From Coniella vitis (Eukaryota; Ascomycota; Sordariomycetes; Diaporthales; Schizoparmaceae), in the NCBI GenBank assembly GCA_011317545.1, contig WUJK01000007.1, forward strand, positions 1,364,001 through 1,428,000: DNA of 64,000 nucleotides, in the 5' to 3' direction. The notes beneath the pieces are model-generated. The model saw only the letters and a list, made by a program, of their open reading frames with translations, ran no database searches and was not told where the DNA came from. The translations under genes and the position numbers were made by a program. Of the stretch, positions 10,231 to 22,666 are shown in pieces. Position 1 is the stretch's first letter. Each line of letters opens with the position of its first letter.

Positions 10231-13200
10231 TTATAACAAACTTTGATATTTATCCAATCCGCCTGTTGGGGCACTTTGTTGTTGTTGTTGTTGTTGTTGC
10301 TGCTGCTGTTGTTGTGTAGGCGGCTGGAAATTTTGCTGCTGCTGCGGAGCAGCGATTCCTCCTCCTGCCATCATACTATTCATGCTAAACCCAGAATTGA
10401 TGCTCATAGGTTTGCTCATCATGCTACTCATGCTGCCGTTGCTATTGTTCAGATTCATACTGTTTCCACCCATCATCGAACCCATCGAGCCCATGGCCGC
10501 GGTGGACCGCCCAAACGCCGATGCCATGGACTGTGAGCCTCCGCCAGGCGGCGGCGGCAGGCTGAACGTAGATGCAGGACTTGCCGTTCCGCTGCTGGGC
10601 GGTGGAGGCAGAGAAAAGGAAGACGTGGACCGGTTCAAATTGTTGAGCGCTGGACGAGGCTGGTTATTCATTGACAAGGATGACATGGAAGAGTTAAGCC
10701 CACCGCCGTAAGTTGGAGTTGCGGGTGGTGGAGCAAATGTGCTCTTGGAAGGTTGGAGTGTGGGCGTCGCTGTTGTCGATGTTGAAGATGACCAAGGGTT
10801 GGCCGTTGCTGCTGTTGCCGCGGACCAGTTTATGGAGGACTGCTGCGTAGCGGTGGTCGTAGCAGCAGCAGTAGTAGTTGTAGTAGTAGGTGGAGAGAAA
10901 GCGGATTGCGCAGTGTTTGGTCGAAGCGGTTGAGAGTATTGGGTGGCAGAAGGCGTCAGTGTTCCAAACGAGTTGAGATCGGGCGTGACGGTTCGGAAGG
11001 AGGCTGGTTGCTGCTGGGTCTTAATGCCTCCGACTGAGCTAGCAGGAGCAGCAGATGTGGTCGGGCTGGGCGTAGACCACGAGAAGGATGCCTTCTGTGA
11101 GGTCGTGAGATTCCTGGACCCCGGCGAGCTGATTGTGGAGCGAGAGGCTGACTCGTCCCAGCCTGCGTCCATAGGATTGGCACTGTTTGCATTCGACTTG
11201 CCCTTGACAAGTCTCTCAAAGTCGTCTTCTGTGCCTCCAGTTGCAACATCGAACTCTGTTCCACTAATGCCGCCAAATGACATGAACTCGTCTGCAGGCC
11301 CAGCAGCAGAGCCATTAGTGACTCCGGAGAGCTCTTGCAACTTTTTGGTCTGCTCATCTTCTACCTTTCGGGATAGGGTCTTGATAAGGTCCATGAAGCT
11401 TTGGAATTGCTTCAGATTGAGCAATGGCCCCAAGCTCATTGACCAGAGAATTGGTAGGATATCCATCGCGATGAACTCTGGGTCTGCATAATCACCCACA
11501 ACCCTCAGCACATTCAACGCTTCCATCATGACGGCTGGCTCCTTAGTCTTGATGACCTTGATAAGCGGTACGATTTTTTCCTGCATGGTGTACTTATCAA
11601 GGGCCGTAGAAGAGGAAGCCTTCTTCCGGTCTCCTTCAAGTCCGTCTAGTCCGCCACTGTCGGCAGAGCCCGTGGAACCCCCGCAGAGAACCACAAATGC
11701 TTGCAAGCCGCGGACTTTAATAGCCAAGCTGCTCGTCTTGCTGAACACATGAGCAATGACTGGAAAAAGCTCGTTTTTGATGGTACTGAAATCCAGTACA
11801 GGCAACACAACAGGTAAGCTGCGCAGTGCGGCATCTACAACGGAATGTGTTGGGGCTGCAATGGCTGCTCCAACCACTGGCAGCATGTCTATCAAGGAAT
11901 GGTTAGCACTACGATAGCAGGCCCAGCGTAAGGGAAAAGTACTTGCCATCTTTGAACTCCTTGCCCGGAGTGTTATTGGCAATGGTAGAGATGTTGTCCA
12001 AGACAACCATGAGACCGGCGTCCCGTTGAGGATCTTTCTCTTCAGTCTGTTTCGCGTTTGTGACGAAGATTTCCTTGAGTACTGGCCGCACCTTGTCGGT
12101 GAATGCCCGCCTCCCTGATGGCAGAAGATCCACGATTTTAAACACGTTGCCCAAAATCAGAGAGAGCAGCGCCTTGTCTTTTGTTTCATCAAGCAGTGCG
12201 GGAAGTAGCTTCTTCTCCATGACTGATTTTGGAAACGAAGGCAAGACCTTGCTTAGACCCCTCAAGAACGATTGCTTCTCATTCGGGGTTTTGGCTGGGA
12301 AAGCTTCGATAAACCGAATGGTAGACACGAGTATATTGTCAAAGAATTCCGTTTCTTGGAATTCCTTTGCCGTCAGACGTTGCGCTGGCCGTCGCGTAAT
12401 TAGGCGTGGTAGTACGTGGGCCACCAGGTCTTTTGGCAGAGGCCTGGATGACTGAAAATTGTTGTTCACTGTCGGTATCGTTGAGCTAGATTGAAAGAGA
12501 CGCTTGTAAGAGGACAGACTTGAGTTGCATTCCAAAGGCGACCTGTGCGGTGAGTTGTAGAGCGTGACGCATAATATTCCAAGCGAGAACATGTCAGCCG
12601 ACACGTTCAAGTTGTTATCGAGGACAAAATCGGGGGAGGTATAGTCGAGGTTAAGCTGAAGGGATCGTGGTAGCCTCGGATCGGGATTGAGAATCTCATA
12701 GAGGCTCATAGGTTGAAAGGAGGTTGGTTTCGAGGAGTTGTCGGGAGGGCTGCAGAAAGAAAGTCCGCTGATTTTCCAGTCAGACTGTTCATGGTTAGTC
12801 GAGCGATCCCATGGTACGCCATGGAATTCTTATCAATGGTCCCCATTGCGCGACGCACCTTTGCATTGACGAGAATGGCGTCAGGAGTCAAGTTGCCGTG
12901 GACGAGGCCGGCGTTCTCGTGTAGAAACTCGAGTGCTTTGCTGATTTGTAGTAAGCCCTTTTGTATCTCGAGCTCATCAATCTCGATTTCGCGCCGTCTT
13001 CTCGTTCCATCCGTATCTTCTGTCACATAGCGACTCGAGCGACCTCCAACACCGCTGGATCGTTCCGATTCATCCTTATCTTGCAACAAGCTTGCCAGCG
13101 ATGCCGTCACGGGTTCTGTCACGAACTGCAAGCCACCGCCTCTCGTCTCCTCGACTGGCTCGACAAGCTCTAGGATGCTGGGGTGTCGCAGCTTGGCGAG

Positions 13201-13470
13201 CGACGAAGCCTCCTTCTTCAGCCTCTCAACTACCTCTTCGGCCACCTTTTTGAAGGCAGAGCCGCCTGACCTCCCCATAGAGCTGACATGGGTGTCTAAT
13301 ATCTTCTTGTCAAATATGAAGACAGAATACGCCTTGCCTGTGTTCTTTCTCTTGGCATCGTGTATCCTCCACGGACCGGCCTGCGAGGTCGCATTCTGCG
13401 AGACTGTGTAGTTTTGGCTGATGTTGGTGCCCTGGATAGACTTTAGGGCCGAGGAAAACATGGAAGACAT
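10231..13470 (-). CDS. SCY1-like pseudokinase with HEAT repeats
   Basis: Three exons on the minus strand (13470-12859, 12784-11947, 11888-10231) give about 1035 aa. SCY1/SCYL proteins are catalytically inactive kinase-like adaptors linked to clathrin and Golgi-endosome traffic and to tRNA export. The N-terminal kinase fold is degenerate: the HRD loop reads HGN (191-193), and the DFG position after exon 1 reads SGL. A HEAT-like helical region (about 300-560) follows, with LPVVLPVL-type repeats. The C-terminal 450 residues are low-complexity Ser/Thr/Asn/Pro/Gly with a polyQ run near the end, typical of the SCYL2-type tail. Intron 1 is 74 nt with a CTAAC branch site. Intron 2 is 58 nt and uses a GC donor. 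The last residues (DKYQSLL) end at 10231. Confidence 0.88.
10277..10315 (-). repeat. Trinucleotide repeat encoding polyglutamine in the SCY1-like tail
   Basis: TTG/CTG units on the plus strand read as about 13 consecutive Gln codons (CAA/CAG) on the coding strand, close to the C-terminus of the pseudokinase. A shorter Gln run lies just upstream in the protein. Confidence 0.9.
11889..11946 (-). other. GC-AG intron in the SCY1-like gene
   Basis: The donor reads GATG|GCAAGT and the acceptor TTGATAG|ACATG, with a TGCTAAC branch-like site. Splicing at the GC donor gives in-frame KEFKD-DMLPVVG, continuous with the HEAT region. The nearby GT donor (GTACTT) gives a frame incompatible with the next exon. 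Confidence 0.8.
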
Positions 13471-14418
13471 CTTTGCGGGTGGGAGCGATGGACTATCATA
13501 ATCGGGTCACGCAAGTCGAGTCGTCGGGTGTTTGCGCCGGCGCGCAAAGGTGGCATCACATGCAAGAACGCAAAGTGTTTTGTTGGTTGCGGTCGAAAGA
13601 GGAAGTGTAATTAATTGTAGCAGCGCCGCGCATGCACTGCTGCAGCAGGCGTAATCTGGAGCTTGTCCGTGTGGTTCGAGAAATCAAGCCCTTTGACCGG
13701 TGCTACAGAATGACGTGTCAGTACAGTAGATCGAAATGGCCACGATGCTATCGATGGAAGTCAGCAGAGGAAGAACTCCCTTGCAGGCAAAGGGGAGACA
13801 AGACTGCATCTTTCCAACATTGGGTTTCAATATCGAAAGCTATGGCCTTGTCATTAGTACAAGCCGCCAGGCCGCTAATCAAACACGGCGGGCCGGGATG
13901 ACAGACACGCTGTCAGGGTACGCGGGTACCTGTGAGCAACTCACTAGGCCCGTTCAGGACGCCTGTAACAGCTTGCAGAAGGGTCCTGTAGCCGTCTTTC
14001 AACAGGCCGCAGCAGCCCGTGGGAGCCCGTGGCTAGCCGCATTGCAGCGCCGGTCCAGGACTCCCAGCCCCTGTTGCTAGTGCACCTTTCCCATGCTACC
14101 AATGGACAATTGCCCATGAGGAAGGCTCCGATTATACTCCGATGCACTTAACTTTCTTCCCACCGACAGTTTACCTCATTTCAGTCTTGTGTCCTCGTTC
14201 CCACAGTGCTGGACGTCAATCCGTATTTCTATTTTGAGTAGGCAATTGGCGCTCTGAGTCTTCGCCCTGACTCACCTTCGTTTCCAATTGTTCTGTTTAC
14301 AGCTGCTTCTGTGTGTATACGCAGTTGCACTTAAAGCGACAACTTTCTCCCACCAAGGTCGACCGATTTCCTCCTTGCATTTCGAATCGAACATTCTTCG
14401 ACGACACCGGCCTCCAAG
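13471..14418. promoter_or_regulatory. Divergent intergenic region between the SCY1-like and BCAT genes
   Basis: About 950 bases separate the two divergent start codons. Short frames exist but none is recognisable. The right third is pyrimidine-rich and probably belongs to the aminotransferase leader. Confidence 0.4.
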
Positions 14419-15746
14419 ATGCGTGCCTTTGCCCCACGCTGCGCCTCTCTGGCGGCACGCTCAATCCAGATCTCTCGCCCTTTGCTACAAAGACCATGGC
14501 ACACCGCAAGAAGATGTTACAGCATCAAGCCTGAGGCGGCCTCTACCTCTGTGCCCCAGGATGTTGACGCCTCCAAGCTCGTTATAGAAACGACCAAGAC
14601 ACCCAGCCAAAGGAAACCTAACAATGAGCTCCTCTTTGGCCAAACATTTACAGGTGAGGTCTACGCTGCCTTGAATTTCCACTCTTCAGCCATGGCATCA
14701 TCAAACTAACCGCTGCTCTGTGCGTCGCTACAGACCACATGCTCACAATCGAATGGAACAAGAACACTGGCTGGGCAGACCCCAAGATCACGCCTTACCA
14801 GAACCTCTCGCTCGATCCAGCAACCAGCGTCTTCCACTACGCCTTTTGTGCTTTTGAGGGCATGAAGGCCTACAAGGACTCCAAGGGCCAGATCCGCCTT
14901 TTCCGCCCAGACAAGAACATGGAGCGCTTCAACCAGTCCTCAGCGCGCATTGCCCTGCCCACCTTTTCATCCACAGCCATGATTGAGCTTATCTCCAAAT
15001 ATGCCAAGCTCGAGGAGCGCTTCATTCCCTCGGAGCACGGCTATTCGCTGTACTTGCGCCCTACCATCATCGGCACCCAAAAGACACTCGGTGTCGGTCC
15101 CCCTGGCTCCGCGCTGCTGTACGTCATTGCTAGCCCCGTCGGTCCATACTACCCGACTGGCTTCAAGGCCATCTCGCTCGAGGCGACCAACTACGCTGTG
15201 CGCGCCTGGCCCGGTGGTGTAGGCGACAAGAAGCTTGGCGCAAACTACGCGCCGTGCATTGTGCCCCAGCGCGAGGCTGCCAGCCGGGGCTTCCAGCAGA
15301 ACCTGTGGCTGTTTGGCGAAGAAGAGTACGTGACCGAGGTTGGCACCATGAACATGTTTGTCGCGCTCAAGGACAAGGCGACGGGTCAAAAGGAGCTCGT
15401 TACTGCGCCGCTCGACGGCACGATCCTCACGGGTGTGACGCGTGACAGCATTCTGTCTCTGGCCCGTGAGAAGCTTGCCCCCGAAGGCTGGAAGGTCAGC
15501 GAGAGGAAGTACACTATGAAAGAGCTTGCTGAGGCGTCGGCCGAGGGACGTCTGCTCGAGGCATTTGGCTCCGGCACCGCTGCTATTGTGGCGCCCGTGC
15601 GGTCTATCTCCTGGAAGGGCAAGCTAGTGGACTGTGGCTTGACCGAGAGTGAGGAGTCTGGCGAAATTGCACTCAAGATGAAGCGCTGGATTGAGGCGAG
15701 ACAGTATGGTGAGGAGGAGCACGAGTGGAGTCACGTTTGCGAGTGA
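14419..15746 (+). CDS. Branched-chain amino acid aminotransferase, mitochondrial
   Basis: Two exons (14419-14653 and 14734-15746, intron 80 nt) give about 415 aa. It transfers the amino group of Leu, Ile and Val to 2-oxoglutarate with pyridoxal phosphate, the last step of synthesis and first of breakdown. The first 40 residues are rich in Arg, Ser and Ala without acidic residues (AARSIQISRPLLQR), as expected for a mitochondrial presequence. The fold-type IV signature is complete: FEGMKAYK, LYLRP, the PLP lysine in GDKKLGANYAP (about K245), EVGTMNMF, ILTGVTRDSIL and the FGSGTAA phosphate cup. The splice junction falls between QTFT and DHML, both strongly conserved. It resembles eukaryotic BCAT/Bat1 enzymes in length. 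Confidence 0.94.
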
Positions 15747-16214
15747 AGCTCTCATGCAGAGTATCAGGAGTTGTGAGTATAGTGGGCACATGAGAAGTCG
15801 GTTCAATATCAAACGCATACCCAGGTGTTTATTGGTCAATCCTTTTGTCTTTGGCCCTGGTGGAAAGCATCGGAAAATACAGACGGGGAAGGGCTTAGAA
15901 TACAATGATACAAGGCGTTACCTTAAAAAGACAGAAAAGAAATCTTGCATTGTTTATTCATCCTCGTTTTCTTGTGTGTGAATGGCAACCGGTCTATCGT
16001 GATAGTACCGTCCAAATCTATGCCGTGAGCCCCCCCTTTCAGTTTCCCCCGGTTCATAGAGTGTATGAAGAAGTACCACTTCACCATCCTAGGCCTTTCT
16101 ACATGGCTTGACCGTCTAACCTGCTGGTCAATTGCCGTCCTCCTCTAAGTGACGCATCCTGGTGCTGGCCGCAGATGATTCGGTCACTGCTGTTGTGAAA
16201 ATGGTGCAGAGCAA
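15747..16214. other. Convergent 3' region between the BCAT and complex I subunit genes
   Basis: About 470 bases between two convergent stop codons. No coding signal is recognised; it should contain both 3' UTRs. A C-rich run lies near 16030. Confidence 0.5.
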
Positions 16215-16794
16215 TTATTTCTTGTTGGCAGGATCCTCCAGGATGCCTTCGGCTTCTAACCGCCTGCGAGCCTCTTCCAGAGCCCAAGTTTGTATCCTAT
16301 CAAGCATGGTGTTAGCTGTTCATTCGCCCTTTGAGGGTCAGAATCGCCATGGTTTGCTTTGGCTTGATAGGGTCAAACATGCTCCATTCAGGGAAGAATG
16401 GATATTCGGCACCATACATCCGCCACCGCCTACTGCCTTCCAAGCCACCAAGCTCAAGCGAGGACATCAGGATACCCAGATAAAGAACATTGCAAAATTG
16501 AAACTATGCCACTTACGAAGTGTCAGGCTTAAAGGCATAGGCCATAGCAAACACTAGCAAGCTTCCTCCAAAGCCATAAATGGCAAGAAACTCCCAGCCC
16601 TCCTTGACAGGCTTCTCGCCGGGCTTGACGCCGAACAGCCAGCCAGTGGGCGGGTCGTACTGCGGGCCGTGGGCGCCGGCGTTGCGCTGTGTCGTCGAGG
16701 AGAATGTTGCTCGCTGGCTGGTGGTGCGGGACGCGGTGGCGAGAGCAGTGTTTGCTTGCGCTGCTGCGCGGGTGATGGGTCGGAGGCCGCGCAT
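16215..16794 (-). CDS. NADH:ubiquinone oxidoreductase ESSS (NDUFB11-like) subunit
   Basis: Two exons (16794-16517 and 16296-16215, intron 220 nt) give about 119 aa. This is a small accessory subunit of the membrane arm of mitochondrial complex I. The N-terminal 35-40 residues (RGLRPITRAAAQ, then TSQRATFSST) look like a mitochondrial presequence. GWLFGVKPGEKP precedes one transmembrane helix (FLAIYGFGGSLLVFAMAYAF). The long intron joins KPDTS to IQTWALEEARRRLE in frame, giving the charged C-terminal helix typical of fungal members, ending ILEDPANKK. The branch-like GCTAAC lies 17 nt before the acceptor. The intron is long relative to the gene but has no sign of a further exon that keeps frame. 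Confidence 0.85.
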
Positions 16795-17593
16795 GGTGTA
16801 TGTGTGTGTGTATGTATCGGTTTTTGCTGGTTTAGGCTTTGCTTCCTCCTCTTTTTCGACCTTGTTTCCTCTTCAATTGACTGCAGGTACCGACGAGATG
16901 AGGTCGAAACGTGCAGCAGGTGCGTGATGAATGTGCCTCGTTGAGCTGCAGAGCAAGTGCTTCGTCAATGTACGGTTGGTGGGTGGTGTGGATTGCTCCG
17001 AGTCGGGCTGTGACGAGGTCGAAAGGTTGGCTTGTCGTCGGAAGTGGAGATTGACCCGTGCTAGGAGGTTGACGGACTGACTAACTGGCCCGTCGTCCAA
17101 AGGGGGGTCGGCTGCGGTCCGGTCTGCGGCTGCGGTCCTTTCTCGGGGTGCTGGACCAAAGGCAAGCTTGCCATCATGCCCAGTAGCTCGGCTAAGAGAG
17201 GTCGCTCGGCACGGAAAAACGTTAGCACGAGTTTGCCTTCGCCTGTTTCTTTGTCATCTTTGCCATCTTTGGCTTTAAGACGTCATCCAGCAAAACGAAT
17301 GTCTCGGATTTTGCTGGACCAGCCATTAACGAGCCTGCGAGTTTACAAGATCATTGGATATTTCTACCGTTCGGTTATCAGTGTAATGCTCACCAGCTAG
17401 CATGGGATGCAAGATTAAAAACCAAAGATTATGGTGATTATGAAGAAATGTGGTTTATAACCAAGCTGAATCATTGCTTGTGCTGTCTTTTCCTGCCTAG
17501 ACATGCCCAAACTAAAAAATTATTGAAACACCAAACCAAACCGAATCAATGCACTCAGGTATCCTTCACAATCCTGACCCATAGTAAAACGCC
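16795..17593. other. Intergenic between the complex I subunit and DNA2 genes
   Basis: About 800 bases upstream of the complex I subunit start and downstream of the DNA2 stop. A TG-rich stretch lies near 16800-16815 and a G-rich stretch at 17100-17155. One 74-codon frame starting at 17176 has no recognisable homology. Confidence 0.45.
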
Positions 17594-20500
17594 TTAGAAC
17601 AAACCATCCATCATGTCATTCAATATCGCGGCTGCATTCGGTTTCCCCTTCAGTGCAACCTCGGGCCTGATCCTTCCACGTTTCTTGTTGGCGCCACGGT
17701 GGACGTTCTCCTTATCCGCTTGAACAGTCCCAAGAATTTTTCGTTTTGGCGTCTTGGTATTCGACTTGTGTCTTTCAATATCGTCATACGTACCCTGTTC
17801 CGTAACGGCAGTAGGCGCTGGCTGCCTCTGCTTATTCTCGAAATAGTGTCCCTCTAGCGTATCGCGCCTCAAATCATAGATCCAACACTTGGCTTCCATG
17901 AGTGCAATAAATCTGGCCAGCATTTCCTCACATCCGCTGCCCTTAAGTGTGCTCTTGCTACCAACAACGAGTAATTTAGTCTTTGCGCGCGTGAAGGCAA
18001 CATTGATCCTTCGCCAATCTTTGAGCAAGTCTCCAATATTACAGGCCTCATTCGACCGAACCAAAGACAAGATAACAACTTCCTTGTCTCGCCCTTGGAA
18101 TCGATCTGCCGTGTGCATCTCAATCATGCCGTCGCCGTGGCCTCGTAGCTCGTGCTTCAGCAGCGAGAGCTGCGACCGGTAGTGTGTCATGACACCAATC
18201 TCATCCGCTGGTACTCCCACAGCAAGCAGGGCATCAACAAGTTGCACGACAAGACGAACTTCGCAGGGATTAACGATTCGATTTCCCTTTGCTTCTTCGC
18301 GAGACGAAGGCAGCATGTCGGTATTGATGAAACTCACGCGCGTCGCTGGGTCAACCATGTCGCGTAGCCAGCATGCCTGCACCCCAGTGCAGAAGGTGTC
18401 AGGGGCTGTTTGACGCTGAGATAGGATGACATCCGCATCAAAGTGAAGGCGCTGCAGTGCGTCCATGTTTGGAATACAGAGTGAGCGCTGGCGAAGCTCC
18501 CGCGTCCCGCATTTAAGACGTCCTTCGTATATCAGTGTATTGCTGAGCATCATAATGTCTTCAGTCATGCGGTATTGATGTTCAAGGTTGACGACCGAGT
18601 CTGGGTGAGTGTCGGACAACAGCTTAAACAAGCTGATATCCAACCCGCCGAGTCGAGCTTCTTCGTTCTGGACCAATGGAGGAAGCTGATTGTGATCGCC
18701 AACGAGAACGAATGTTCGGGCCATGCGAATGGGACCGAGGCAAATGGGTAACGTAATCTGTGACGCTTCGTCCACAATGCAGTAGTCAAAAACCCTCTCA
18801 TTGAAGATTCCGTGATTGATTCCCAGGCAGGTTGTAGCCACAATAGGCGTGTTATGCCATGCTGTGCGAATTTCCTCAAAAGTCTCCATAGGGGTTGCAG
18901 CCAGAGTGGCAAACTCTCGAACCTCAGGATGCACCTTGGCTGGGGCACCGAGTCGAAGAATGGACATGTCGTCGTCCTTGAGCTTCAATAGGATATTGTC
19001 GACGGCAGTATGAGTATATGAAGTCAAAAGAACACTCTTCTTCTGGTCAACAAGTGCTCGAATAATGTGAGCGATGGTGGTCGTCTTGCCCGTGCCGGGC
19101 ATGCCAAGGACTAGAGCATAGTCTTTGGCGCTCATGACTTTCTCGACCGCCTTCTTCTGGTCAATATTCAAGTTGTCCTTGTCCATAATTGTGTATTGCG
19201 TCGTCGTTGCCTTGAATTGTGGTGGTTCTAAATCCACGACAAGGCGCCGTATCTTGTCAGAACCAAACTTCGCGTCGCTCATGATGGACACGATATTGTT
19301 TCGCACAAGAGCCATGCCATTACTGAACTCATCCTTGTCCAGTCGAAACTTGATGGGCGCTTCCTTGATCTTGCCTTGGGATGCTGTGGGGCTAACGCCT
19401 TCAGGAACGACTTCCATGATGCTCGCATAGACTTGGTTTGTGAACTCATTGAAACCCGGTTGCCGAATGCGTGCATTGTGCAGTCTGCGGTCGACAGATA
19501 CACTGATTCGGTGCCTTCTCACAGCTGTGACGAAACCGAGACCCAGCGCAAAGTGGCCCTGCTCGTCAGAAACCACGATTGGTTCACCCACCGCAAGCTG
19601 AGAGTCCATGAACGAGAAATCAGGCGTCGATTGCTCCTTTACAAAGGTGTAGTGGAAGCGATTGATCTTGGCTGTTTGCCTATCCTCGGAAGCCGACCCC
19701 TCTTCGATGATTACGTTGGCAAAGCACCTACCCAGCTTTTCTCGCTCGGAGCTCAACATGGTCCACAACTCGCGGCGAAGTTTTTGACTTTCTTTCTCTT
19801 CTTTGGTCAACAAATCCTCCCATTTCAGGAAAAATTCTTGGTGTTTTGGCGTCAAATGGTTCACGGCCTGGTCAAACTTGTCCTGCAAGCCACTTGTATC
19901 ACCATTGCCATCATCGGCGAGCTTGTGATACACGAAGCAAGACGATTGAGCATAACATTTTTCACACAAGCGCTTGCTCCGTTTCATTGGCGGCAGCTGC
20001 ACGCTCCGTTCGCGTATATAGACTGACAAGTGGTTGCGTTGCTTGATCATGTGCCGCAGCTCGTTGCGCACTGCCGGTATAATCTTGGTGAGAGATGTTT
20101 CCATGTAATAGAGGATGCCATAGACAATCTCGATATCGTATCGGTCCGCCAAGAGCAGATTGTACAACATGGTTTGTGCTTGATGGCTTTCGCTGACGTT
20201 TTTGCCCGTCTTTACCTCAAATGGCACTGTGAGGGTCTTGTGCATCTGACTGTTTTGTACCGTGACTTGAACAGTGGCATCAATGTTGCCCTTGAGTCCA
20301 TAGAGGGGAGACCAGACATGCTCTTCAATATCCAATAACTTGCTGATACACACATTGGTCTTTTCGTTGTTCCGGCTTTGTGCCACGGCGTCGGGTCTGG
20401 GAATCGTTGATATGAATCGTTCTGCCCAGCCGCGAACCTCAGGCATCTTTGATGCAAGGTGTTCCCGGGCCTCGACAAAATTGACCTTGATTGTGTACAA

Positions 20501-22666
20501 GTCCTCGGTGTGTTTCTTCATCGTTCTGTCAATCACCTCATTGAGAAACCCTTGGTCCCACCTATTGGTCAAAAGTGCTTCCTGGAATATCTCATGCAAC
20601 AGCGTTCCATACACCAACGGGGCGGAGGCTTCACTCGTGGCTTTGACGCGATCTTGCAGGACGGCGCGTCTCAGGCAAGAAAATGAGTCTGCCACTACTG
20701 TAGCCGAGATGAGCTGATCAGGATGCAGAATCAGGATGTTTTGATTGTTATCGATGATACAGCGACCACCGTCTTCGAAGTCACCAATGATGTGAACAAA
20801 GGAATCTGCGTGGACTGGCGTATCCGTCCAATCCCCTCGCAGATGGACGGTTCTAATATCTTGAGATCTCTCGGCCTTGACGATGAGAATCAGTTCCAAA
20901 CTATCTCGGCCTCTCTCATCGCAAAATGTGCTCTCGAGAACTTTGGACACCAGATACCTCTGGATGGCAGCCCTGCCCGGATCATCTTTCCCCACCTATA
21001 CGTTGCTTTAGTGCCCATGAAGAAAAAGAAGGTTGAGAGAATTGAGCTTCTGAGCTATCGAATTGAACGTACAGGCAATAACGATTTCGTCTTGCGGCTT
21101 GCAGATTGTGTTGCAGCAAGCTCAGCGGCTTCAAAGTCAAAATCCCCACCAAACACGTCGTCGTACATATCATCTGCATTGTCTGTTGCGTCGTCAAGGT
21201 GTGTGGCCTTCGAAAAAGCTGGTTGTTTGTTTGTCCGGGGGTTTTCTTGTGCAATGCCCGCCATCAGTTCTTCAGCTACAGCTAGCAAATCATCGTCCAA
21301 GTCGTCATACTCGTCGTCCAAGGGTGCATCTCTTGGGTGGCTAGACTTGACCAAGCTTGGTGTGACAAGAGTCTGGTCGCCCATGGCGGGAGTGCGGACC
21401 TCAGCTTGGCAGCTAAGCAACGTTGCATCGAGTTCCCAAAGTGTACTGTCGTCGAGGTCGCCAAAGTCGTCGTCTCCATAATCTGAAACTGGGGATTTCG
21501 GATGCTGCTGGCCATTTCTCGAGTGTTGGTGGGGTGTCAATGCAAGTACTGCTGAACTGTTTGCTTGACGGGCTCCGACCCGTTCACGAGCATCTTTTGG
21601 TGGGCTCAGCGACCGTTGTCTCCTAAATGATGGCGAATCCATGCCGATATCTTCTTCCTCAATGTCGTCGGACTTGTTGATTTCGTCATTGACAGTCTCA
21701 AGAAGCGCGTTCACCATTGAAGATTTGGAGACATTTGCTCTTTCGGCTGCTAAACCAGGTTGCGTCGCTGCTTCGACGCGTCGACGTTTTGGCCAGTGCG
21801 ATCCACAACTCATTGCCCGTCGTAAGCTATTTTCCGCGCGGCCTGTTGCGGTATCAGCCGCAATCTTTGGCGGACGAGGTGACGATGACACCATGAGATG
21901 TGCAAGAGCTGGATTTGTTATACCCAGAGAGGTCTTGCTGTTTGGACCACGTGGAGCAAATCGGTCCCATAAGTCAAGAGTAGGGTCGGCATCTGGACGT
22001 CGCAGGGCCTGCTTCAACTTTGACACATTCACAACTGGAGTCTTGTGTTTATCCATGCCTGGAGATGCAATTGGAGACGAGCTGCGTGCCCGCTTTGTTG
22101 CCCGGCGCGGCACAGTGGGATAAATTGTTTCGTCGCGTTCGTCAGCTCCATTAGCCCATTCGAGGCGCTCGGGGGGTGATGTGTTCTTGTTCTGGTCATC
22201 TGTGTCCGCAACGCCCATCAAGTCCTGCCAGGCTAAGCGGTTCACTGGGGTTGAGAAGCTGCCGTCTGTGGCGTCTGCTTGCTCGTGCGGCCCATTGCCT
22301 GAAGCATTGCTCTTGCTGCAAGAAGTCCCGTTCTCTATCGAATCATTGCTCGCGTTGGAAACTGTAGTGAGCCTCGGTGTCCTATCGCCTGCGTTCTTTT
22401 GGTACTGAAATTGCTGGAGCTTGGATTTGGTGCTGGCGGAAACTGGAATCGGCGGTCGAGGCGGCGGCGCTTGGTTGGCATTAGCTGGACCCGCATAAGT
22501 CTTGGATCTTCGCCATTGGTCTTGCCGTTGCTGATGCTCAGGTCAGTATATAAGCAGAGGTCGTAGAGTTGAGACGTTTCTTCATTCCAGGTGAGTGTTG
22601 GGCCGTGCAATGTTTACATACCCTTGGAAACTTCGATTGCTCAGAGAGCGACTTGTGAAGAGGCAT
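17594..22666 (-). CDS. DNA2: DNA replication ATP-dependent helicase/nuclease DNA2
   Basis: Three exons (22666-22622, 22536-21073, 20995-17594) give about 1636 aa. DNA2 trims long Okazaki flaps and resects double-strand breaks in the nucleus. The first exon has only 15 codons (MPLHKSLSEQSK), a start familiar from fungal DNA2. The N-terminal 500 residues are disordered and acidic, with an HSRNGQQ segment. The RecB-like nuclease carries FEVKTGK, and the Fe-S cysteines are in SFSCLRR (about C610) and LCEKCYAQSSC. The SF1 helicase motifs are GMPGTGKT (about 1133), VDEASQ (about 1242), GDHNQLPPL, LEHQYRM, DRFQGRDKE and NVAFTRAK. Introns are 85 and 77 nt, both phase 0. The gene is divergent from the two-TM protein gene. 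Confidence 0.93.

Noticed and set aside
13736..14080. 114-codon frame between the SCY1-like and BCAT genes
   Set aside because: No recognisable domain, biased composition, and an overlapping frame on the other strand.
17176..17400. 74-codon frame (MPSSSAKRGRSARK start) as a small gene
   Set aside because: A basic, Ser-rich start followed by unremarkable sequence, with no recognised family and no splice support.
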